Below are positions 50,201 to 59,134 of a stretch of 64,000 bases of DNA, piece after piece; the first letter of the stretch is position 1; each line of letters opens with the position of its first letter. The DNA is taken from NCBI RefSeq assembly GCF_023715785.1, contig NZ_JAMBOX010000011.1, positions 124,001-188,000 of the forward strand, given 5' to 3'. This DNA comes from Neobacillus niacini. Lineage in GTDB: Bacteria > Bacillota > Bacilli > Bacillales > Cytobacillaceae. The translations under genes were made by a program, and so were the position numbers. The notes beneath the pieces were generated by a model. It saw only the letters and a program-made list of their open reading frames with translations, made no database searches and had not been told where the DNA came from.

Positions 50201-50770
50201 ATGACAAACGGAAATAAAAAGGAATTATCACAAGAACAACGTGAAGAATTGCTCGGAACATTGAAAGCCCGGTTTGAAAAAAACATGAACCGCCATGAGG
50301 GCCTTGAATGGGCTAAAGTGCAGGAAAAGCTAGAGGCTAATCCTGATAATCTGTGGTCACTGCATGAAATGGAACGGACTGGCGGAGAACCGGATGTTGT
50401 CGGTTATGATGAAAAAACCGACGAATACCTTGTTTATGATTGTGCACCGGAAAGTCCCAAAGGCCGCAGAAGTGTTTGTTATGACCATGCAGCGCTGGAA
50501 TCAAGGAAGCAGCATAAACCAGAAAATAGCGCGATGAATATGGCTGCTGACATGGGCATTGAGCTGTTAACGGAAGAACAATACCGGGAGCTGCAGAAGC
50601 TTGGGAAGTTCGATTTGAAAACGTCGAGCTGGGTGCAAACACCTGCTGCGATTAGGAAACTAGGCGGAGCCATCTTTTGTGACCGTCGCTATGACACAGT
50701 CTTTGTGTACCATAATGGGGCAGAATCCTACTATGCCGCCAGAGGGTTCCGTGGCTCGTTTAGGGTCTAA
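50201..50770 (+). CDS. DUF4256-family protein
   Basis: A 189-residue cytosolic protein with the DUF4256 pattern: LLGTLKARFEKNMNRHEGLEW, LWSLHEMERTGGEPDVVG, and TSSWVQTPAAIRKLGGAIFCDRRY. The family is widespread in bacteria and has no established function. GGAGG is nine bases before ATG 50201. Confidence 0.88.
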   Translation: MTNGNKKELSQEQREELLGTLKARFEKNMNRHEGLEWAKVQEKLEANPDNLWSLHEMERTGGEPDVVGYDEKTDEYLVYDCAPESPKGRRSVCYDHAALESRKQHKPENSAMNMAADMGIELLTEEQYRELQKLGKFDLKTSSWVQTPAAIRKLGGAIFCDRRYDTVFVYHNGAESYYAARGFRGSFRV

Positions 50771-50919
50771 ATTTTCTCACAGACAGTGGACCGCCTGTGC
50801 CCCATCTTGAAAAACCGAGCCATCGGACCTGGGAGCGTTAATAAAAATGGAGCTTTATGTTCAAATTAATGGTACAGTTAGAAGGAATATTATCAAAGTG
50901 AGTAGGAGAACAAAACAAC

Positions 50920-51297
50920 ATGATTGAGGTAAAAACATCTTCACTAAGTGATGGAGAATTTAATAGAGGCGTATTTGCTACACGTGATATCAAAAAAGGG
51001 GAGCTTTTACATGAAGCACCTGTCATTGCTTACCCAAACGAACAGCATGAACACATAGAGAAAACCTTACTGGCCGATTATGCTTTTGAGTATGGGATTA
51101 ATCATACTGCTATCCTTCTTGGTTATGGAATGTTATTTAACCATTCTTATGAACCGAATGCCTTTTATGAGATTAATTTTGATAACCACACATTTGAATT
51201 TTATGCCTACAAGGATATAAAAGCAGGAGAAGAGATTCTCATCAATTATAATGGCGATATTGATAACATGGATCCATTGTGGTTTGATAAAGACTAG
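50920..51297 (+). CDS. SET-domain protein (putative lysine methyltransferase)
   Basis: A 125-residue minimal SET domain. GVFATRDIKKGELLHEAP is the N-terminal SET signature, LFNHSYEPNAFYE the NHSxxPN motif that binds S-adenosylmethionine, and AGEEILINYNG contains the catalytic tyrosine. SET proteins methylate protein lysines; bacterial targets are mostly unknown. AGTAGGAG precedes ATG 50920. It is a single gene. Confidence 0.9.
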   Translation: MIEVKTSSLSDGEFNRGVFATRDIKKGELLHEAPVIAYPNEQHEHIEKTLLADYAFEYGINHTAILLGYGMLFNHSYEPNAFYEINFDNHTFEFYAYKDIKAGEEILINYNGDIDNMDPLWFDKD

Positions 51298-51321
51298 TTT
51301 TCGTTCAAATTAAGGAATTCA

Positions 51322-51378
51322 AGGGTCAGTCCCTCAGTGCACCAACATTTCACGCACTGGGGATCTGACCCTATTTTT
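51322..51378. terminator. Inverted repeat between SET and hydrolase genes
   Basis: AGGGTCAG (51322-51329) pairs with CTGACCCT (51365-51372), with an inner CAGTGC / GCACTG pair, followed by T6. It lies between two converging genes. Confidence 0.75.
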
Positions 51379-51385
51379 TGAAATA

Positions 51386-52273
51386 TTATTTGTTGATAAA
51401 AGAATCTATCGTTTTCGATACCTTTGTTGCGGTGGCCATACTATCCCAATGGAGGTTATGAGAGCCTCCTTCAAAATCCACATAGGTAACCTTTGCAGAT
51501 GATTCTGCCAGCAGGGACCTTAATTGATCTTGCACTGGTTTTGGGAATAGGACATCCTCCGTACCCCACAAGACTAGAACCCGTCCAGTCATTTCCTTTA
51601 TTCCATCGGTGTTATCAAAATGGCCGGCTCCGTTGAATGTACTCTTCCAGCAATGAGTAGGCATCTGGGAAGCATGGGCTAACGTGGCTTCTCTAAAACT
51701 GGAGTCATCATTTGTAGTGCCTGCCCATTCTTGAATGAAGGATTCCGGCAAGGAAGTGTGATCCGGAATGTTATTCAGTCCCGGATATCCATCCTCGGTA
51801 CCGTCGCCATATAAAATCCAAGCTAAAACTTCATTATCAACATTTACAGCAGGGCTGGTGGCGATGAGAGACGATGAAAGCACTCTTTCAGGAATATGTA
51901 CATTTAGTTTTTGCGAAATCAAAGACCCGAGCGAGTGTCCGACGACATGGGCACGCTGCAATCCTACAACATCCATAAAGGCAATGACATCTTGAGTATG
52001 GAGCTCAACCGTATAGCCCTTCTCGTCCGTCTTCGGTTTATCAGACAAACCATGTCCACGGTATTCCGGTACGAAGCAATGGTATCCCTTCTCAGCCATC
52101 AGTGGCGCGACCTGTGACCAGGATACACGGCTGTCTGTTGCACCGTGAAGAAAAAGAATTGGGGTGCCATCAACAGGACCGCATTCGGTATAAGCATAGG
52201 TTACACTGGTGGATAGTTTAACTCTTTTACAAGTCCAATTGATGTCTTGATACTCGGTAAATGATTTCAGCAT
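51386..52273 (-). CDS. Alpha/beta hydrolase
   Basis: A 295-residue hydrolase. The oxyanion segment FLHGATDSRVSW, the nucleophile elbow GHSLGS, the acid in VLWGTEDVLFP and the histidine in GGSHNLHWD complete the triad. It resembles haloperoxidase/esterase-type members. The substrate is unknown. No signal peptide is visible. AGGAGG precedes ATG 52273. Confidence 0.9.
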   Translation of the reverse strand: MLKSFTEYQDINWTCKRVKLSTSVTYAYTECGPVDGTPILFLHGATDSRVSWSQVAPLMAEKGYHCFVPEYRGHGLSDKPKTDEKGYTVELHTQDVIAFMDVVGLQRAHVVGHSLGSLISQKLNVHIPERVLSSSLIATSPAVNVDNEVLAWILYGDGTEDGYPGLNNIPDHTSLPESFIQEWAGTTNDDSSFREATLAHASQMPTHCWKSTFNGAGHFDNTDGIKEMTGRVLVLWGTEDVLFPKPVQDQLRSLLAESSAKVTYVDFEGGSHNLHWDSMATATKVSKTIDSFINK

Positions 52274-52466
52274 GTGATTCCTCCTTTAGTAAATTCTGAA
52301 TATTGTTTATTTTCATTAAAACTATTATATTATATATGGCAACGAGTAATTCATACTTTTAAAAGAAAAGTAGGTATTTTTGAGGATCACTTAGGGCTGA
52401 ATATTTTTTGGTATGTAAAGTGGGTTTAAGCATTACAATCGCATTCGGAAGGATTTTATATGTAAA

Positions 52467-52503
52467 GGTCCCTATATCCACGAATGGATTGAATATAGGG
52501 GCC
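52467..52503. terminator. Inverted repeat, probable terminator
   Basis: GGTCCCTATA (52467-52476) pairs with TATAGGGGCC (52494-52503), next to the stop of the minus-strand gene ending at 52514. Confidence 0.7.
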
Positions 52504-52513
52504 TTAAGTATTT

Positions 52514-52873
52514 TTAACTCTTTTTTATGAACTTTTTAAAAAATGGAGTCACTTCCTTGAATAGGGGTTGATATAGTTTATAGGTTTTAATCGCCTCGTC
52601 AACAGTATCCATCAATAATCCTAGATCGATTTGATTAAGATAGTTTTCGATTGGGTTGTTGTTGGGGTTGTGTATTTGGTCCTGTGAATGATTGGGTCTG
52701 TTGCCAAACAGCCATGGATCCCATTGGGGAGCATCGGAACGTTCTGGTTGGTCGTGGTTTGATTCTATAGGACTTTCCTCCTCTCGATAACCTCTTCGAT
52801 TTTCCCCAAACATTATTCGTGTAAATGGGTCCACATTGCCCTTTGTCTGCTTTTGGTCGTTGTGAAGCTCCAT
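52514..52873 (-). CDS. Hypothetical protein, possibly YppG-like (119 aa)
   Basis: A 119-residue hydrophilic protein. The first two thirds are polar and Asn/Pro-rich (PNHSQDQIHNPNNNPIE); the C terminus is an amphipathic helix (TVDEAIKTYKLYQPLFKEV) followed by FFKKFIKK. The layout recalls YppG-like Bacillus proteins, some linked to spore coat, but I cannot confirm it. GGGAGAAT precedes ATG 52873. Confidence 0.55.
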   Translation of the reverse strand: MELHNDQKQTKGNVDPFTRIMFGENRRGYREEESPIESNHDQPERSDAPQWDPWLFGNRPNHSQDQIHNPNNNPIENYLNQIDLGLLMDTVDEAIKTYKLYQPLFKEVTPFFKKFIKKS

Positions 52874-53022
52874 AGTCTATTCTCCCTTTCATGCCGTTTT
52901 TACCTATATATAAAATATGATATTTTTCATTAGAGGTGTGGACATATTCCTAGAAAGTTTACAGTGGTATTTTTTTTTTATGGTTTCGTGGTAAAATAAG
53001 GTAACGTAAGGAGGGGTTATCG

Positions 53023-53343
53023 ATTTTTACATTTATTTTGTTTGTTGCGTTGATTGTAACGGTTGTCTCGATTGGATTAGCTGTAAAAGGAAATCATAAG
53101 CTCTATTGGATTGCTTCCTTGTCCGCCTATATTTTCAGCTTCATCGCCGCTTTCAGTATTGGACAGATTACAGTTGGACTGGTATTTATACCTTTAATGT
53201 TAGCGATCGGTTATTCGTTACATCTTATAAGGAACAAAATACAAGCTGCGGTTTTTATGATACTAGGAATCTTTATTGGAGCGATAGTGGTGCTTTACGT
53301 CGATGATGCGTGGCTGTTTTTTCCTTTTCGGTTTTTGAGTTGA
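53023..53343 (+). CDS. Small four-helix membrane protein (about 106 aa), start uncertain
   Basis: A strongly hydrophobic protein with about four helices: FVALIVTVVSIGLAV, LYWIASLSAYIFSFIAAF, VGLVFIPLMLAIGYS and FMILGIFIGAIVVL. No ATG or GTG start fits. AAGGAGGGG at 53008-53016 is best spaced for a rare ATT start at 53023; TTG 53038 is the other choice but lies 21 bases away. No family recognised. Confidence 0.6.
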   Translation: MFTFILFVALIVTVVSIGLAVKGNHKLYWIASLSAYIFSFIAAFSIGQITVGLVFIPLMLAIGYSLHLIRNKIQAAVFMILGIFIGAIVVLYVDDAWLFFPFRFLS

Positions 53344-53476
53344 ATAGATAGTAGTAACAGAGAAATGCTGCAGGTAAAATAGCGATTAACTTAACCAGGT
53401 TATGAAGGAACTTAAGCGACTTCACAACCCGGATCATCCATTGGCTTAAATACTTCGAATCTTCTAGGGGCCGGAA

Positions 53477-53620
53477 TCAAAAAAATGATTTCACCATCTG
53501 TGATGTATCATTGCAATTTGTACAGCGATATTCCAGTTCAAGCGCATCCTCATATACGTGATGGACCGTTTCTTTTTTACAGTTTTCACAATACCTCATT
53601 TGTTGAATCTCAATCCCCAA
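53477..53620 (-). CDS. Small zinc-ribbon protein (47 aa)
   Basis: A 47-residue protein with two CxxC knuckles, CENCKKE and CTNCND, 20 residues apart, a zinc ribbon. The start is TTG 53620 with GGAGGG six bases upstream; ATG at codon 8 is an alternative. Such tiny zinc ribbons occur as stand-alone proteins in Bacillus; the role is unknown. It is too short for most ORF callers. Confidence 0.7.
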   Translation of the reverse strand: MGIEIQQMRYCENCKKETVHHVYEDALELEYRCTNCNDTSQMVKSFF

Positions 53621-53709
53621 GATGTTCCCTCCGATCTAAAACCTTTTAACAGTAATATAACCCATTTTAAATAAAATTAATTTGCCCTTATTATTTAAGG
53701 CCCGTTCTT

Positions 53710-54255
53710 CTATGCAGGATCAAAGCCATCCGGTATAGCATGTTTTTTCAATTCCTCATTCACCATTTGGTCCAGCCGTTCAATCATTTTTTTCGATTTC
53801 TCTTTATCCATTTTCTTATAATGGTGCATGCCGCCTTGTTCTTCATCCATCTCATCGGCCAATTTAACAATTTCCTGGAGCGGAGTTCGTTTGCTAAAGG
53901 CTTCGGGCATATAAGAATCTGTGTGAAATAAAATAGCCAGTGCGATTTCTTTAGCAATAATGGGATTCTCACCCAATCGAATCAATAATTTATGTGCCCG
54001 TTCCGCGCCTTTTATGGCATGAATATCATTCTTTCTATATAATTCATAATCCCATTTTCCATTTCGGTACCACGTATAATGGCCCATATCGTGCAACAAG
54101 GCGGCTTTCGTGGCTAGGTCGACAGAAACATCATATATTTTAGCTAATTTAAACGCATGGTAGGCACATGCAATGGCATGGACAATTCCTGAGCGGCTTA
54201 AATATTTTTGAGCGATATGATGATTGAATATTTGACTTAACGTTACCTCACGCAT
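53710..54255 (-). CDS. HD-domain phosphohydrolase
   Basis: A 181-residue HD-domain protein. The metal-binding residues are His in IVHAIACAYHA, HD in LLHDMGHYT, and His-Asp later in ILFHTDSY and KLADEMDE. Such enzymes hydrolyse nucleotides or phosphomonoesters. The substrate is not evident. The gene is single, with GGTGAT upstream of ATG 54255. Confidence 0.88.
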   Translation of the reverse strand: MREVTLSQIFNHHIAQKYLSRSGIVHAIACAYHAFKLAKIYDVSVDLATKAALLHDMGHYTWYRNGKWDYELYRKNDIHAIKGAERAHKLLIRLGENPIIAKEIALAILFHTDSYMPEAFSKRTPLQEIVKLADEMDEEQGGMHHYKKMDKEKSKKMIERLDQMVNEELKKHAIPDGFDPA

Positions 54256-54461
54256 TTAATATCACCCTCATAAAAATGATTAAGTTGTATTATAAAACAT
54301 TTATAGTGGATTTTCTAAAAAAACGTGATGGTTAAAGCGGATTTAGAGAATTTTTTCCAAGTATAGGTCAAGTTACATAGCTGAATAGATGATACAAATC
54401 ATAAATACCTTGGGGAATTTTGGATAAACTTAAATTAGCATAACATGAAAGTAGGCTTAAA

Positions 54462-55334
54462 ATGGGTAAAATTAAAAACCAAAAGAGAAAAGTACTAATC
54501 ATGATCCTTCGGGCTTTGGTCATTATCATCGGGGGATTTATCGCAGCGTATGGACTTGAAAGTGTACTAATCCCGAACCACGTATCTGATGGAGGGGTAA
54601 CCGGACTAAGCATTGTTGGTTCCAAATTATTTGGCTTGCCATTGGGATTGCTAATTGTGGTTATTAACATTCCTTTCATTTGGTTGGGGTACCAACAAAT
54701 TGGAGCGAGTTTTGCCATTTATTCCGCTATCGGAATCGCTTCACTGGCTATTGGGACAAGCCTCATGCACCACATTCCGACGATTATTGAAGGAGACACC
54801 TTGTTGATTACTGTTGTTGGCGGGATGATCCTCGGTTTGGGGATGGGGGTAGCGTTGCGTAATGGCGGTGCATTGGATGGAATTGATATGCTGGCCGTCC
54901 TGCTTTCGCGAAAATTGCCGTTTGGGACAAGTGATCTTATTCTGTTCTTAAACTTGTTTGTGTTTATTTTTGTTTCATTTGTTTTTGGCCTTCAAGGGGC
55001 TTTTCTTTCTGGAATCGCCTACTATATTGCTTCAAAGGTCATCCACATCGTAGAGGAAGGGTTAAGTGGATCCAAAACCTTCAAGATTATTACAACAGAA
55101 CCTGTATTAATGGTAGATGCGATACGGGAAAGTCTAGGGCGAAGTGCAACCTACAATGAGGTTTATGGCGGGTATACCAAGGAGAAATTTAAGGAAATCA
55201 CTTGTGTCATTAATCGCTTAGAAGATAGCAAAATAAAGGAAATCATCCAAGAAATTGACGAAGAAGCCTTTGTTACGGTTTATGATGTAGCAGAAGTGAA
55301 GGGCGGAAACTTCAGAAAGCGGAATATTCATTAG
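54462..55334 (+). CDS. YitT-family membrane protein (DUF161-DUF2179)
   Basis: A 290-residue protein. The N-terminal 200 residues have five to six membrane helices with the YitT pattern (LESVLIPNHVSDGGVTGLSI, LRNGGALDGIDMLA). The C-terminal DUF2179 domain (about 205-285, KIITTEPVLMVDAIRES and GGYTKEKFKEITCVI) is a cytosolic ACT-like fold. Bacillus genomes hold several paralogues; the transported compound is unknown. The start could also be ATG 54501. Confidence 0.92.
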   Translation: MGKIKNQKRKVLIMILRALVIIIGGFIAAYGLESVLIPNHVSDGGVTGLSIVGSKLFGLPLGLLIVVINIPFIWLGYQQIGASFAIYSAIGIASLAIGTSLMHHIPTIIEGDTLLITVVGGMILGLGMGVALRNGGALDGIDMLAVLLSRKLPFGTSDLILFLNLFVFIFVSFVFGLQGAFLSGIAYYIASKVIHIVEEGLSGSKTFKIITTEPVLMVDAIRESLGRSATYNEVYGGYTKEKFKEITCVINRLEDSKIKEIIQEIDEEAFVTVYDVAEVKGGNFRKRNIH

Positions 55335-55494
55335 ATAAAGCAAGTAATCCTCGTACTTATCATAAGAATGGTGAAAACTTTGTCTATAATCGTTGACAAC
55401 TAATGGTTATGGATGTTAAAATGGTTAATTTTGATTAAGTTTGAAATTTATGGTACCATTAACAAGACATCAAATTCGGAGGTGTTTTGTGCAT

Positions 55495-55692
55495 ATGTAC
55501 GAGGTGAAAGGTTTTCAAAGTATAGAATTCGAAGAATTAATTCGTAAAGTAAATGAATTTCTAAGCTCCTTAGCGGACGATAATCTTATCGATATAAAAT
55601 ACAATACTACTCCTCTTGATATTAGAAGTCATACTGAATATGGAGTTCATCCAGATTCGAAATACACAGCCTTGGTTATTTTCAAGAAATAA
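55495..55692 (+). CDS. Cse60-like small protein (65 aa)
   Basis: A 65-residue protein with an alternating pattern (YEVKGFQSIEFEELIRKVNEF, DIKYNT, YTALVIF) like that of the SigE-controlled sporulation protein Cse60. GGAGGTG lies about ten bases before ATG 55495; GTG 55489 is also possible. The relation to Cse60 is by pattern only. Confidence 0.6.
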   Translation: MYEVKGFQSIEFEELIRKVNEFLSSLADDNLIDIKYNTTPLDIRSHTEYGVHPDSKYTALVIFKK

Positions 55693-55822
55693 ACTTCTTT
55701 AAAAGCAAGGAAAGAGATTTCTTGCAGCCTTTTTTTATAAAAATGAAAGTACCGTCAATAGGCGGTTATTTTTTTACCTAAAAAACAAACATATGTTCTA
55801 TAATAGAAGTGAGGTGAAAGAT

Positions 55823-56059
55823 GTGAAATTTATCCTAGAGGTTCATCTAAGTATTGATGGAACGGGTATGGTCTCAAGTGGACCGTTTAAAGCAAGGAGC
55901 AAAAGCGATATTCCAAGGGCGGCGTACCAATACATACAAGAAATAAAACGGGAAACCGGGTATCGTACAACGATTATTGAAAAAGTAATTATAAACGGAG
56001 AGGAAGACATAACCGATAGAATAACAGAAATAGAAAATCGACTGGTACCCAAAAGGTAA
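55823..56059 (+). CDS. Hypothetical protein (78 aa)
   Basis: A 78-residue basic protein beginning KFILEVHLSIDGTGMVSSGPFKARS and ending IENRLVPKR. No family recognised. GTG 55823 is preceded by GAGGTG at 55811-55816. It lies between the Cse60-like gene and a Crp-type regulator, on the same strand. Confidence 0.6.
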   Translation: MKFILEVHLSIDGTGMVSSGPFKARSKSDIPRAAYQYIQEIKRETGYRTTIIEKVIINGEEDITDRITEIENRLVPKR

Positions 56060-56138
56060 ACCTTTCTGGTTAAATCTGATTTAGTTACTTGGGTGAAAAT
56101 GGTAAAATAAAGGTAAAAATTCTGCGAGGGACCATAAC

Positions 56139-56723
56139 ATGAAGGAAATTCTGTTAAAATACATGAATGAATTTACCACCCTAAACGAGGCAGAAAAACG
56201 GAAGATCTCCGAGGCGATTAAGATCAAAGAATTTAAAAAAGGAACAATCCTTCTTGCACAAGGAGATCTGCGCGTTGTTAAATGTTATTTCGTTTTAAAA
56301 GGGTGTGTTCGCCAGTTTTTTGTAGATGAATCTGGCAAAGAGGTTACTGCAAATTTTTTTACCGAAGAGCAAGCGATTCCGATAGTCACTGACCAAATGC
56401 AGGCAGAGCCTTCGAAGTACTCTTATACGTGTTTAGAAGATTCGATGTTGGTAATTGGCGACTTCGATTCTGAGCAGGTGATGTATGACAAATACTCGCA
56501 ATTGGAAACCATGACGCGCAAAATGATGGAGATTAGCCTTCGCGAGGTACAAGATGAATTCGCCGAGTTCATCAAGTCGACTCCCGAAGGACGGTACAAA
56601 TCAATCGTCAACAAGCGTCCTCAACTATTAATCCGTGTTCCCCAGCATCAATTGGCCAGTTATCTTGGCATGACCCCAGAGTCGCTGAGCCGAATCAAAA
56701 AGCGATTAAATAAAGACGTATGA
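56139..56723 (+). CDS. Crp/Fnr-family regulator
   Basis: A 194-residue protein. The N-terminal 120 residues are a cyclic-nucleotide-binding-type beta barrel (KKGTILLAQGDLRVVKCYFVLKG); the C terminus has a shortened helix-turn-helix (VPQHQLASYLGMTPESLSRIKKRL). This is the compact subtype found in Bacteroidetes and Firmicutes, which usually does not bind cAMP. The oxidoreductase gene starts 26 bases downstream and may be its target. Confidence 0.9.
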   Translation: MKEILLKYMNEFTTLNEAEKRKISEAIKIKEFKKGTILLAQGDLRVVKCYFVLKGCVRQFFVDESGKEVTANFFTEEQAIPIVTDQMQAEPSKYSYTCLEDSMLVIGDFDSEQVMYDKYSQLETMTRKMMEISLREVQDEFAEFIKSTPEGRYKSIVNKRPQLLIRVPQHQLASYLGMTPESLSRIKKRLNKDV

Positions 56724-56749
56724 TATTTAGTGTGCGAGGAGGCGGGTAA

Positions 56750-57748
56750 ATGAAAGCGATTGTGTACAAAAAGTATGGTCCCCCTGAAGTTCTTTTTCAA
56801 AAAGAGGTAGAAAAGCCGGTTCCTAGAGAAAATGAAATCCTGGTAAAAATAAAAGCAACCACTGTAACGGTTGCAGATATACGGGCACGAGCTTTTTCGG
56901 TTCCTCCCGCTTTTTGGCTCCCTGCTAGGATCGCACTGGGTCTGAGGCAGCCGAAAAAGGAGATATTGGGAATGGAATTAGCTGGAGAAGTGGAATCCGT
57001 AGGGAGTAATGTGAGCAAGTACAAGCAAGGTGACCAGGTTTTTGCTGCCTCCTTGCAGGGATTTGGCGCTTATGCCGAATATAAATGCCTCCCAGAGGAT
57101 GGACCTGTGGCGCTAAAGCCAGCCAATATCACCTTTGAGGAAGCTGCTGCCATACCCATTGGGGCACGTACTGCCTTGCATTTCCTTAAAAAAGCCAACG
57201 TTGGGAGCGGGCAAAAGGTACTAATCTATGGTGCTTCAGGTAGTGTCGGAAGCTTTGCCGTCCAAATCGCCAAGTATTTCGGGGCAAGCGTAACAGCGGT
57301 ATGCAGTACCTCCAACCTTGATTGGGTAAAACGATTAGGTGCCGACAATGTCATTGATTACACGATAGAGGATTTTTCCGGTACCGGCGAGAACTATGAT
57401 GTCATCTTTGATACAGTAGGCAAGAGTTCACTTTCAGCCTGCATGAAATCATTAAAAAAAGGCGGTACATATATTAATCTCACAGTACTGCTCCCAGGCA
57501 TTGAGATGATAAGGGCAAAAATAACCAGAGGCATGAAGCTGATCTTAGGCCAAAATGTACCTGAAACTTCAGGTGCTCTCGTTTTTCTTAAAGAACTGGT
57601 TGAGGCGGGGGAGTTAAAAGTGGCCGTTGATAGATATTATGGATGGGATGAAATCGTGGAGGCTCATCGATATGTTGAAGAAGGACACAAGAAGGGGAAT
57701 GTGGTAATAAGGTGCATTGAGAGCGAGGGGGGAACCACCACACGGTGA
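56750..57748 (+). CDS. NAD(P)-dependent quinone-oxidoreductase-like MDR enzyme
   Basis: A 332-residue medium-chain dehydrogenase of the zinc-free quinone reductase group. KYGPPEVL at the start, GMELAGEVESVGSNV and the nucleotide-binding GASGSVGSFAVQIAK show the family; zinc-ligand cysteines are absent. AGGAGG precedes ATG 56750. It would reduce quinones or enones with NADPH. It is probably cotranscribed with the Crp-type regulator. Confidence 0.92.
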   Translation: MKAIVYKKYGPPEVLFQKEVEKPVPRENEILVKIKATTVTVADIRARAFSVPPAFWLPARIALGLRQPKKEILGMELAGEVESVGSNVSKYKQGDQVFAASLQGFGAYAEYKCLPEDGPVALKPANITFEEAAAIPIGARTALHFLKKANVGSGQKVLIYGASGSVGSFAVQIAKYFGASVTAVCSTSNLDWVKRLGADNVIDYTIEDFSGTGENYDVIFDTVGKSSLSACMKSLKKGGTYINLTVLLPGIEMIRAKITRGMKLILGQNVPETSGALVFLKELVEAGELKVAVDRYYGWDEIVEAHRYVEEGHKKGNVVIRCIESEGGTTTR

Positions 57749-57774
57749 TACAAGGGGGAGAAAATCAGGTGGAG

Positions 57775-58106
57775 GGTCGAATAGATGGGTTGTAAACGAC
57801 CGAGCACGTGTAAAAATCAAGGGGAAGGTCGAATAGAAAGGCTCTAAGCGACCAAGCCGATGGAAAAATCAGTGGGACGGTCGAATAGAAAGGCTCTAAG
57901 CGACCAAGCCGGTTGAAAAATTAGGGGAACGGTCGAATAGAAGGGTTCTAAACGACCGAGCCGGTGAAAAAATCAAGAAGACGGTCGAATAGAAGGGCTC
58001 TAAACGACCGAGAAGGTGTGAAAATCGTGGGGACGGTCGAATAGAAGGGCTCTAAACGACCGCGGCCAGCGAGTAAATCAGGGCGACGGTCGTTTAGAGC
58101 GTTAAG
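57775..58106. repeat. 52-bp tandem hairpin repeat array (long copy, six units plus a partial)
   Basis: Units begin with GGTCGAATAG at 57775, 57827, 57879, 57931, 57983 and 58035, exactly 52 bases apart, and a partial unit at 58088. Each unit holds GGTCG..TAGA and TCTA..CGACC, which pair as a hairpin; the last partial unit carries the reverse complement GGTCGTTTAGAGC. It fills most of the 540-base gap between the oxidoreductase and carboxylesterase genes. The same family is at 28097-28210. Confidence 0.92.
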
Positions 58107-58286
58107 GTTAAATAATAATGAGTTCAAGCATCAATCACCAGCAGTTTTCGAACGGGGGAGTATCATTTTAAAAAACCTAGTTGACGGGTAGGAATAATAT
58201 GAATTATAATCTATTTAATAAAAATGAAACAGCGACAAATATAATATGTGCCAAATTATCGGGAAAATGAAGGGAGGAAACGGTTA

Positions 58287-59063
58287 ATGAAAGAATCATA
58301 TCGAGTATTGGATGGAGCAGAATCGTTTTTTATAGAAGGCAGCAAAGTCGGCATCTTACTATCCCATGGATTTATGGGAACTCCACAGAGTGTAAGGCAC
58401 TTGGGGGTAAAGTTATCGCAATTAGGGTATACCGTTTTTGCCCCGCTGTTAACAGGCCATGGGACTTACCCTCATGATTTGGAGAATGCGACTCACGGTG
58501 ACTGGATCTCTGACCTTGAAGCCGGGTATAAGTACCTTAATGAGCGGTGTTCAACGATTTTTGTCATGGGCCAATCGATGGGCGGGGCCTTATCGCTTTG
58601 GCTGGCGAATAAATATCCAAATATCAATGGCGTCATCACGATTAATGCGGCGTTAAGTATACCGGATTATGAATATTTAGTCGGAAAAACAAGTCCCAGA
58701 TTTCTCCCTGAAGGTCCACCAGATATTCGGCTGAAAGGTGTTCAGGAAATAACGTATGACATGGTCCCGTTACGAGCGATTCATGAAATCCAAGCGCTTA
58801 TGAAAAAAACACCTGACATCATTCCAACCATCAACCAGCCTATCCTTTGCTTTAAATCAATAGTCGACCATGTCGTACCGCCGGAAAACACCGATTATAT
58901 CCTCGACCATGTAGGCTCGATTCAGAAAGAGGCAGTGACACTTTATCATTCTTACCATGTTGCTTCGATGGATCATGACAAGGATGAAATCATTAAAAAA
59001 ACACATGCCTTTATACAGGGAGTCAGCGCAAAATCCACTACTCAGCAAATGGTTTTTTCATGA
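58287..59063 (+). CDS. Carboxylesterase (EST30-like alpha/beta hydrolase)
   Basis: A 258-residue esterase. LLSHGFMGTPQSVRHLG holds the oxyanion hole, GQSMGG the nucleophilic serine, and SIVDHVVPPENTDYI and SYHVASMDHDKDEI the Asp and His. This order matches thermostable Bacillus carboxylesterases. GGGAGG is upstream of ATG 58287. It acts on short esters, probably in the cytosol. Confidence 0.9.
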   Translation: MKESYRVLDGAESFFIEGSKVGILLSHGFMGTPQSVRHLGVKLSQLGYTVFAPLLTGHGTYPHDLENATHGDWISDLEAGYKYLNERCSTIFVMGQSMGGALSLWLANKYPNINGVITINAALSIPDYEYLVGKTSPRFLPEGPPDIRLKGVQEITYDMVPLRAIHEIQALMKKTPDIIPTINQPILCFKSIVDHVVPPENTDYILDHVGSIQKEAVTLYHSYHVASMDHDKDEIIKKTHAFIQGVSAKSTTQQMVFS

Positions 59064-59134
59064 TTCGAGAATTATGCTTTAACAATAGGGGGGCATAAAA
59101 AGGGCCCCCCCATTTTCCAGCCGAAAACCGATTG

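Noticed and set aside
57775-58106. Regular repeats as a CRISPR array
   Set aside because: The full 52-base unit is repeated, including the parts between arms; there are no unique spacers and no cas genes in the window.
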